Part shown: piece by piece, positions 1 to 4,979 of the stretch
How the letters are laid out: every line of letters begins with the position of its first letter
Position numbering within the stretch: the first letter of the stretch is position 1
Assembly (NCBI GenBank): GCA_902477645.1
Contig: CABSIA010000172.1
Coordinates: 1-5,217, forward strand
Source of the DNA: an uncultured Prevotella sp.
Lineage (GTDB): Bacteria > Bacteroidota > Bacteroidia > Bacteroidales > Bacteroidaceae
Direction of reading: 5' to 3'
DNA: 5,217 nucleotides
Program-made: the position numbers and the translations under genes
The notes under the pieces: generated by a model
Seen by the model: the letters and a program-made list of their open reading frames with translations, nothing else
Databases searched by the model: none
What the model was told of the DNA's origin: nothing

Positions 1-6
1 ATGTTT

Positions 7-148
7 AAAAAATAACTTCCGCAATTATGCTTTTGCCCTTACAGGGCGCATTGCTGCGAATACCTATTACCCAGGGCGATGCCCTGGGCTATGTGCCTGT
101 TGCCCCTTCGGGGCGCATAGCACACAATTATTGCAGAAGTTATTTTTT
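7..148. repeat. Structured intergenic element with imperfect terminal inverted repeats and three hairpins
   Basis: The left arm (7-30, beginning AAAAAATAACTTCCGC) is the inverse of the right arm (125-148, ending GCAGAAGTTATTTTTT), with 20 of 24 positions matching by my count. Between the arms lie three compact hairpins: GCCCT-TAC-AGGGC (35-47), CCCAGGGC-GAT-GCCCTGGG (70-88, a perfect 8-bp stem) and GCCCC-TTC-GGGGC (102-114). CTATG (89-93) can also pair with CATAG (116-120) around the third hairpin. The whole could fold as a closing stem with several branches. It ends 28 nt before the first gene. No open reading frame here looks real. It resembles short palindromic repeats scattered in Bacteroidales intergenic regions; whether it is a MITE-like mobile repeat, an RNA structure or a terminator for an upstream gene cannot be decided. 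No target-site duplication is apparent. Confidence 0.6.
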
Positions 149-176
149 GCATATTACTTAACTCATTAACCGGGAA

Positions 177-1409
177 ATGAGAAAACTTCTTCAAATAAAT
201 CCTGTGCTTCGTGTGAACACCTCCACGGGGCGCATCATGCAGGAGATTGGCGAACTGGCCATGCAGCATGGTTGGGAAAGCTACATCGCCTACAGCCGCG
301 GACGTGACGGCATAAAGCCTTGCAAGTCGCAACTCATCCCCGTGGGCAACCGTTGGAGCGTGGCGTGGCATGGCATCGTGACACGACTGTCCGACCGTCA
401 CGGACTTTCATCCGATGAGGCTACAAGAAAGTTCATCAGGCAGATAGAGGAGCTGAATCCTGACATTATCCACATCCATAATATTCATGGCTACTTCTTG
501 AACTATAAAATCCTGTTCGAGTTCCTGTCCCGATATGGCAAGCCTGTCATCTGGACGGTTCACGACTGCTGGCTCTATACGGGACATTGCTATTACTATT
601 CATACATAGGTTGCGACAAGTGGCAGGCAGGATGCGGCGAGTGTCCGCAACGAGGCAAGTTCCCTACAAGCTGGTGGAAAGACCGCAGCGCCCGCAACTG
701 GCAGGATAAAAAGGCTGCTTTTACTTCCATACCGAGAGACCGCTTTACTATTGTTCCCGTCTCCGAATGGATAAAGGGCGAGATGGAGCAGTCCTTCCTG
801 AAAGGATACGACATGCGGGTTATCCACAACGGCATCAATATGGATGTTTTCGGATTGTTTGATTCAGAACAGATTAAATGTAAATATAATTTAAATGGCA
901 AGCACATCCTGTTAGGCGTTGCCAGTATTTGGAGCCGGGAAAAGGGGTTTGACGATTTTATGGCGCTTTCTGCCATGCTCAGCGATGACGAGCGTATAGT
1001 GCTTGTCGGCATTAGTGCCGAAGTGCAGAAACGTCTGCCGCATAATGTAATCGGAATAACCCGCACGGAGAATGTCCGCCAGTTAGCCGAGCTGTATTCG
1101 GCAGCGGATGTTTTCGTTAACCCTACTTGGCAGGATAATTATCCTACTGTAAATCTTGAGGCCATAGCCTGCGGTACACCTGTCGTTACTTACCGCACAG
1201 GTGGAAGCGTTGAGGCTGTGACCGGACAAACTGGTGTGGTTGTAGAGCAAGGTGATGTGAAGGGACTACTCAAGGCAATAAGAAAGATAGAGAGCCGTGG
1301 AAAGCTTTTTTATAGGGAGGCGTGCCGTGGCTATGCTTTGGAGCATTTCAAAAAGGAAGACTGCTATACTGATTATTTAAAACTATATGATGAATTGCTG
1401 AGACGATGA
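177..1409 (+). CDS. GT4-family glycosyltransferase (polysaccharide biosynthesis)
   Basis: The 410-residue protein has the two-domain GT-B layout of retaining GT4 glycosyltransferases, which move a sugar from a nucleotide donor to a lipid-linked or oligosaccharide acceptor on the cytoplasmic side of the inner membrane. Visible landmarks are IIHIHNIHGYFLNY (97-110), TVHDCWLYTGHC (127-138), the donor-site stretch SIWSREKG (250-257) and WQDNYPTVNLEAIACGTPV (318-336). In the last of these, the usual E-x7-E pair reads D320-x7-E328; I recall the ...DNFPT...LEA form as normal in this subgroup, so activity is probably intact. Five cysteines (131, 138, 146, 153, 156) cluster in the N-terminal domain. 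The ATG at 177 gives the expected beta-strand start (MRKLLQINP) and has no strong ribosome site, as is common in Bacteroidetes. The stop overlaps the next start (ATGA, 1406-1409), implying translational coupling. Donor and acceptor sugars cannot be predicted. Confidence 0.92.
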   Translation: MRKLLQINPVLRVNTSTGRIMQEIGELAMQHGWESYIAYSRGRDGIKPCKSQLIPVGNRWSVAWHGIVTRLSDRHGLSSDEATRKFIRQIEELNPDIIHIHNIHGYFLNYKILFEFLSRYGKPVIWTVHDCWLYTGHCYYYSYIGCDKWQAGCGECPQRGKFPTSWWKDRSARNWQDKKAAFTSIPRDRFTIVPVSEWIKGEMEQSFLKGYDMRVIHNGINMDVFGLFDSEQIKCKYNLNGKHILLGVASIWSREKGFDDFMALSAMLSDDERIVLVGISAEVQKRLPHNVIGITRTENVRQLAELYSAADVFVNPTWQDNYPTVNLEAIACGTPVVTYRTGGSVEAVTGQTGVVVEQGDVKGLLKAIRKIESRGKLFYREACRGYALEHFKKEDCYTDYLKLYDELLRR

Positions 1410-2512
1410 AAATACTTCAACTCGGAAAATTCTATCCCATAACTGGCGGGGTGGAGAAAGTAATGTATGATTTGATGATTGGCTTATCGGAGCGTGAGGT
1501 GGACTGTGACATGTTGTGTGCCTTGTCTGAAGGCGGCACGAAAGTCACAGCCGTTAACGGCCATGCCCGGTTAATCGGATGCCGTACCTTGAAGAAGGTG
1601 GCTGCAACTATGATTTCGCCCTCAATGATTTCCTTATTACGAAAAAAGTGCGGTGAGTACGATATCATACACGTGCACCATCCCGACCCGATGGCTTGCC
1701 TTGCGCTGCTGCTCTCCGGCTACAAGGGCAAGGTGGTGCTCCACTGGCATGCCGATATTGAGAAGCAGAAGTTTCTGTTGCAGCTTTACCGTCCTTTGCA
1801 GGAATGGCTGTTGCGGCGTGCCGACGTTATTGTCGGTACGACTCCTGTCTATACGGCCGAGTCGCCTTGTCTCTCCCATGTGCAGGACAAGATAGTTTGT
1901 TTGCCTATAGGCATTCCGCCTGTCGTTCCAGAGCAGGAGAAAGTCGATGCGCTGTTAAGGGCTTATCAGGGTAAGAAAATCATTTTCTCCTTAGGACGCC
2001 TGGTGGCATACAAGGGATACCAGTGGCTGATAGAGGCTGCCCGCTATCTTGATGACGACTATGTGGTGCTGATAGGTGGCTCCGGTGCCATGCGTGATGA
2101 GCTTCTTGCGGTAATTGAGACTTGGGGGCTGGAAGATAAAGTGAAGTTGCTTGGGCGCATTTCAGACGAGGATTTGCCAGCCTATTATGGTGCCTGTACG
2201 CTTTTCTGCCTGCCTTCCGTACAGAAGACGGAGGCTTTCGGAATAGTCCAGATCGAGGCCATGTCGTGTGGAAAGCCTGTTGTGGCCACGCGCATACCGC
2301 ACTCGGGTGTGGCGTGGGTTAACGAGCACGGTGTGTCGGGGCTGAACGTGGAGCCGAAGAATGCTGAGGCTCTGGCTGAGGCCATCATGACGATAGCCGG
2401 CGACGGACAGGTTTGCAGGAAGTTTGGCGAAGGGGCGGAGGCGCGCTACCGCAGCCTGTTTATAAAAGAGAGAATGATTAACAAAATATTAGATATCTAC
2501 AGCAGAATATGA
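1406..2512 (+). CDS. GT4-family glycosyltransferase, WbdM/WfcD-like (possible mannosyl- or rhamnosyltransferase)
   Basis: This 368-residue protein is a complete GT4 enzyme. It shows the glycine-rich N-terminal loop GGVEKV (14-19), HVHHPDP (89-95), HWHADIEKQ (113-121), the donor-phosphate-binding region GRLVAYKGY (197-205), and a full E-x7-E motif, EAFGIVQIE (E276 and E284), followed by AMSCGKPVV. The HVHHPDP/HWHADI combination recalls the WbdM/WfcD group of O-antigen glycosyltransferases, several of which transfer mannose or related sugars; this assignment is from memory and the sugar is uncertain. It would act at the cytoplasmic face of the membrane, extending a lipid-linked glycan. Its start codon overlaps the previous gene's stop and its stop overlaps the next gene's start (ATGA, 2509-2512), so it is the middle gene of a tightly coupled trio. 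Length is normal for the family and there are no signs of damage. Confidence 0.92.
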   Translation: MKILQLGKFYPITGGVEKVMYDLMIGLSEREVDCDMLCALSEGGTKVTAVNGHARLIGCRTLKKVAATMISPSMISLLRKKCGEYDIIHVHHPDPMACLALLLSGYKGKVVLHWHADIEKQKFLLQLYRPLQEWLLRRADVIVGTTPVYTAESPCLSHVQDKIVCLPIGIPPVVPEQEKVDALLRAYQGKKIIFSLGRLVAYKGYQWLIEAARYLDDDYVVLIGGSGAMRDELLAVIETWGLEDKVKLLGRISDEDLPAYYGACTLFCLPSVQKTEAFGIVQIEAMSCGKPVVATRIPHSGVAWVNEHGVSGLNVEPKNAEALAEAIMTIAGDGQVCRKFGEGAEARYRSLFIKERMINKILDIYSRI

Positions 2513-3198
2513 ATGAGGCAAAAGTTATCTCAAGTGAATTAAACGTTATCTCAAGTGAGTCAAAAGATAATTTAGGCACCGGAGTTTGCCGCCGGCGGGC
2601 CGTGTCTTCTGGCGCATGCCGTGTGAAGAGGTTTTTTGACTTTCTTGTGAGTATTGTCGGCATGGTGGTTTTCTCACCTTTGTTTCTGGTGATTTATATA
2701 GCCATAAAGCGTGAGGATGGCGGAAAGGTTATTTTCCGGCAGGAGCGGGTGGGGTATCATGGAAAGCCTTTCATACTTTATAAGTTCCGCTCTATGGCTG
2801 CTACGTCTGAGGCTGACGGCAAACCGGCGTTGTGTAAGGGAGAGAACGACAAGCGGCTTACGCATGTGGGACGTTTCCTGCGTGAGCACCATCTTGACGA
2901 GCTGCCGCAGTTGTGGAATGTCTGCAAGGGCGATATGAGCCTGGTCGGTCCGCGCCCGGAGCGCAAGTTCTTTATTGATAAGATCATGGCTGTCAATCCC
3001 GACTATGAGCTGCTCTACCAACTACGTCCGGGGCTGTTCTCCTCGGCCACGCTCTACAACGGATATACCGACACCATGGAGAAAATGCTGGTGAGACTGC
3101 GTATGGATTTGGAATACTTGTACAACCATTCGCTGTGGATTGATGCGAAGATAATTTTCAAGACCGTTTTTTCCATACTCACAGGAAAGAAGTTTTAG
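2509..3198 (+). CDS. Polyprenyl-phosphate sugar-1-phosphate transferase (bacterial sugar transferase family)
   Basis: The 229-residue protein carries the whole bacterial sugar transferase domain (Bac_transf, monotopic phosphoglycosyl transferase). Such enzymes transfer a sugar phosphate from a UDP-sugar to undecaprenyl phosphate and start glycan assembly. Seen in order: KRFFDF (40-45); a hydrophobic helix (about 45-66) containing Ser56-Pro57, matching the Ser-Pro that makes the re-entrant membrane helix in PglC; RQERVGYHGKPFILYKFRSM (77-96); and HLDELPQLWNVCKGDMSLVGPRPE (128-151), where Asp130-Glu131 is the catalytic Asp-Glu pair. It lacks the long multi-span N-terminal region of WbaP/WcaJ, so it is the short PglC-like form. 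Residues 1-38 form an unusual hydrophilic extension with an internal repeat (VISSELN/VISSESK). A GTG at 2623 (Val39) would give a more typical length, but the ATGA overlap favours the ATG at 2509. The UDP-sugar used is unknown. Confidence 0.93.
   Translation: MNEAKVISSELNVISSESKDNLGTGVCRRRAVSSGACRVKRFFDFLVSIVGMVVFSPLFLVIYIAIKREDGGKVIFRQERVGYHGKPFILYKFRSMAATSEADGKPALCKGENDKRLTHVGRFLREHHLDELPQLWNVCKGDMSLVGPRPERKFFIDKIMAVNPDYELLYQLRPGLFSSATLYNGYTDTMEKMLVRLRMDLEYLYNHSLWIDAKIIFKTVFSILTGKKF
2521..2562 (+). repeat. 21-bp tandem duplication inside the 5' end of the sugar transferase gene
   Basis: Two adjacent 21-bp units (2521-2541 and 2542-2562) share the 14-base core GTTATCTCAAGTGA at 2524-2537 and 2545-2558. 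The period is seven codons, so the frame is kept and the protein shows VISSELN then VISSESK. It lies in the N-terminal extension before the membrane helix, so copy number could vary without harming the catalytic domain. With only two units, replication slippage is possible but not demonstrated. Confidence 0.85.
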
Positions 3199-3200
3199 TC

Positions 3201-3353
3201 CTGTAGGGCCGCTATGCATAGCGGCCGCAATCAATAAATACAATCGGAAATGTGTCACGGTTTGTTTGCGGCCGCAATCAATAGACACAATCGGAAATGT
3301 GTCATTGTTTGCTTGCGGCTTGTTTGCGGCCGCTATGCATAGCGGCCCTACAG
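3201..3353. repeat. Palindromic intergenic element A, 153 bp, with perfect 30-bp terminal inverted repeats
   Basis: The left end (3201-3230, CTGTAGGGCCGC...GCGGCCGCAA) and right end (3324-3353, TTGCGGCCGC...GCGGCCCTACAG) are exact reverse complements over 30 bp. Each arm contains its own perfect 20-bp palindrome GGCCGCTA-TGCA-TAGCGGCC (3207-3226 and 3328-3347), so the arms can fold as two local hairpins or pair with each other as one long stem. The element begins 2 nt after the stop codon of the sugar transferase gene and fills most of the gap to the PqqD-like gene. Stems are GC-rich but no T-run follows, so it is not a classic intrinsic terminator. A short MITE/REP-like repeat or an RNA processing or stability element are both plausible. 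Confidence 0.85.
3221..3314 (+). repeat. Two 47-bp tandem units inside element A
   Basis: Unit 1 (3221-3267) and unit 2 (3268-3314) agree at 42 of 47 positions by my count. Each starts with GCGGCCGCAATCAATA and contains ACAATCGGAAATGTGTCA. A truncated third start (GCGGCTTGTTT, 3315-3325) follows before the right arm. In unit 2, GACACA (3284-3289) can pair with TGTGTC (3298-3303) around an 8-nt loop. In unit 1 the same positions pair with one T-G wobble and lose the terminal pair. Confidence 0.8.
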
Positions 3354-3378
3354 TTCCAAAACACTTAAAAATAGTTTT

Positions 3379-3651
3379 ATGATACAGAAGCCAAATCTGA
3401 GACTCCGCAAAATAGGCAACCGCTATATGATTGTGGAAGCTTGCGATAACAACGTGGACTTTACTAATGTGTACAGCATGAACGAGACTGCCGCATGGCT
3501 ATGGGAGGCTGTCAGCCGGGGCGGAAATTGCTCACCCGCGGAGCTGGCACGGAATATGTGCCAGATGTACAGGGTGGAATATGGGTGCGCCTTGCGCGAC
3601 GTTGAGCGCCAGTTGGAAGAGTGGAGAGAAATGGGGCTGATTGATGATTAG
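3379..3651 (+). CDS. PqqD-family protein (RRE-like peptide-binding fold)
   Basis: The 90-residue protein matches the PqqD family along its length: a short beta region (NLRLRKIGNRYMIVE, 6-20), the typical segment FTNVYSMNETAAWLWEAV (28-45), then helices with SPAELARNMCQMYRVEY (52-68) and the ending DVERQLEEWREMGLID (74-89). Family knowledge: PqqD binds the PqqA precursor peptide for the radical-SAM enzyme PqqE, and the same winged-helix fold (RRE) recognises leader peptides in many RiPP pathways. Here no radical-SAM enzyme or precursor peptide is visible; the neighbours are a sugar transferase upstream and a nucleotidyltransferase-like gene downstream. The partner is therefore unknown. The gene stands alone between repeat elements A and B, and no promoter of its own is evident, so it is probably transcribed with the upstream genes. 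The ATG at 3379 places the family start correctly. Confidence 0.85.
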   Translation: MIQKPNLRLRKIGNRYMIVEACDNNVDFTNVYSMNETAAWLWEAVSRGGNCSPAELARNMCQMYRVEYGCALRDVERQLEEWREMGLIDD

Positions 3652-3654
3652 TCG

Positions 3655-3755
3655 CTGTAGGGCCGCTATGCATAGCGGCCGCAATTGGAGAAAGGTAATT
3701 GTACACAAACTTGTTTGCGGCTTGCTTGCGGCCGCTATGAATAGCGGCCCTACAG
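3655..3755. repeat. Palindromic intergenic element B, 101 bp, with 30-bp terminal inverted repeats
   Basis: The left arm (3655-3684) is identical to the left arm of element A. The right arm (3726-3755) matches the element A right arm except for one base at the palindrome centre (ATGAAT instead of ATGCAT), which lies in the hairpin loop. The interior (3685-3725) is shorter than in A and lacks the 47-bp units, but retains a TTGTTTGCGGCTTGC-like stretch next to the right arm. The element starts 3 nt after the stop of the PqqD-like gene. It is open in the frame of the next gene, which would artificially lengthen that protein. Confidence 0.85.
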
Positions 3756-3784
3756 GGGTAGTTTTACATGGTTATATTTTTATA

Positions 3785-4882
3785 ATGAGCGGACAAACGG
3801 CATTATTCTCTCTTTTGCGTGCCGGGTTATGGCAACGTGAGCCTGACGACATGTCGCCATTTCCGCTTTCTGATGCGGAATGGCTCAACGTCTACCAGAT
3901 GGCGGTCAGCCAAACGGTGGCGGGCATTGTCTGGTGTGGCATGCAATATCTGCCCGACGGCTTGTTGCCTGGCGATGCGCTTATGGTGCAATGGGTGGCT
4001 AAGGTCGACCGCATAGAGCGCAACAACATGCTGCTGAATGGCGTGCTGTGCCAGTTGCTGCAGCGTATGGCGGAGGCTGGCTTGCATCCTGTTGTGCTTA
4101 AAGGGCAAGGCATAGCCTCGCTTTATACACATCCCTTGATGCGCGAGTGTGGCGACATCGACCTTTATTTCCAGTCGGAAGACGAGGAGCGTAAGGCCGC
4201 CGGGCTGATGACACAGGCAGGGTGCCTGTTGCAGCGGCATTCCGACGGGAGCAACTGCTATGTCTGGCAAGGTGTTCAGATAGAGCATCATACCCGTTTG
4301 TTCGACATATATAATCCGTTTCTCAGAGGCTGGCTCTCCTCATTGGCAGGTGAGCATGGCTTCTTGTCACAATCCTTAGGCGGTGACAGTTCCCAATCTA
4401 CGTCTACGTTGCTTTCTGTCCCGTCGCCTGTGCCCAACCTGCTGATGCTCAATGCTCATCTTCTAAAGCACATTATGGGCAATGGTGTGGGCTTGAGGCA
4501 GTTTTGTGACATGGCGATAGCTTACCACATACTGTGTGGAAGCTATTCGCCAGAGAAATTAGAAACCGCATACCGCCGTGCCGGCCTGCAGAAATGGACC
4601 CGGCAGCTCCATGCGTTTCTTACCGGATATCTTGGATTAAGTCTCTCAGACTTGCCTTTTGCCGATGCCGGGGCACAAACTTCTCCCGAGTTGCTGCGCA
4701 TAGTGCTCGAAGGCGGCAATTTCGGACGGCATGCCGGTGCCGGGACCAAGGCACCGCAAACTAAGTGGGAGCGGAAACTCCTTACTGCCCGCTCTTTCTG
4801 GAAACGCCGCCGCTTCTCGGCAGCCTATGCGCCCAAAGAGGCGTTATGGACTTTCGTAAATCTGATAATTGGAAATTTTTAG
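3785..4882 (+). CDS. Putative nucleotidyltransferase-fold protein (NTP_transf_5-like)
   Basis: The 365-residue protein resembles the uncharacterised nucleotidyltransferase family (NTP_transf_5). The core is HPVVLKGQGIASLY (101-114), then R120 and GDIDLYF (123-129), where Asp124 and Asp126 fit the paired metal-binding aspartates of the polymerase-beta fold. QIEHHTRLFD (165-174) may supply a third acidic residue. HLLKHIMGNGVGLRQFCDMAI (225-245) matches the family's helical C-terminal part as I recall it. The substrate is unknown; members occur in polysaccharide loci and in some RiPP loci, often near PqqD-like proteins. I chose the ATG at 3785, because the frame stays open back to 3641 only by reading through repeat element B (residues of the AAMHSGPTG kind are translated repeat). 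The start region is A/T-rich without a clear ribosome site. The C-terminal RRRFSAAYAPKEALWTFVNLIIGNF tail is basic, then hydrophobic, and may contact the membrane. Confidence 0.8.
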   Translation: MSGQTALFSLLRAGLWQREPDDMSPFPLSDAEWLNVYQMAVSQTVAGIVWCGMQYLPDGLLPGDALMVQWVAKVDRIERNNMLLNGVLCQLLQRMAEAGLHPVVLKGQGIASLYTHPLMRECGDIDLYFQSEDEERKAAGLMTQAGCLLQRHSDGSNCYVWQGVQIEHHTRLFDIYNPFLRGWLSSLAGEHGFLSQSLGGDSSQSTSTLLSVPSPVPNLLMLNAHLLKHIMGNGVGLRQFCDMAIAYHILCGSYSPEKLETAYRRAGLQKWTRQLHAFLTGYLGLSLSDLPFADAGAQTSPELLRIVLEGGNFGRHAGAGTKAPQTKWERKLLTARSFWKRRRFSAAYAPKEALWTFVNLIIGNF

Positions 4883-4979
4883 TCTGCATTGTCTGTGCAT
4901 TGTTTGCGGCCGTTACACGTGGCGGCCCTACAGGTTTGCGTTTTATTGTTTGCGGCCGCTATGCATAGCGGCCCTACAG
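4883..4979 (+). repeat. Repeat site C: two direct copies of the palindromic arm after the last gene
   Basis: This site carries only right-hand arms, in direct orientation. The first (4904-4933) is diverged, with five transitions inside the 20-bp palindrome (GGCCGTTA-CACG-TGGCGGCC, 4908-4927). The second (4950-4979) is identical to the right arm of element A. No left arm with CTGTAGGG is present, so it looks like a decayed or rearranged element. A short direct repeat TGCATTGT (4885-4892 and 4896-4903) lies between the stop codon and the first arm. As at the other two sites, the repeat region begins immediately after the gene's TAG stop. Confidence 0.75.

Noticed and set aside
141..149. TATTTTTTG as a -7 promoter element for the first glycosyltransferase
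   Set aside because: It has one base too many for TAnnTTTG, no -33 element is visible, and it lies within the inverted-repeat arm.
39..401. Minus-strand open frame over the leader and the start of the first glycosyltransferase
   Set aside because: It overlaps a well-supported gene and the hairpin element, and its translation shows no recognisable family; it is a shadow frame.
3022..3288. Minus-strand open frame across the sugar transferase 3' end and element A
   Set aside because: Half of it is antisense to conserved coding sequence and the rest is translated repeat; there is no family resemblance.
3201..3755. CRISPR array
   Set aside because: Repeats are palindromic, in inverted pairs and separated by genes or related sequence rather than by unique spacers of constant length; no cas gene is present.
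3768..3785. Five-codon frame MVIFL whose TAA overlaps the ATG of the nucleotidyltransferase-like gene (TAATG)
   Set aside because: Too short and in AT-rich sequence where this occurs by chance; no evidence for a translated leader.
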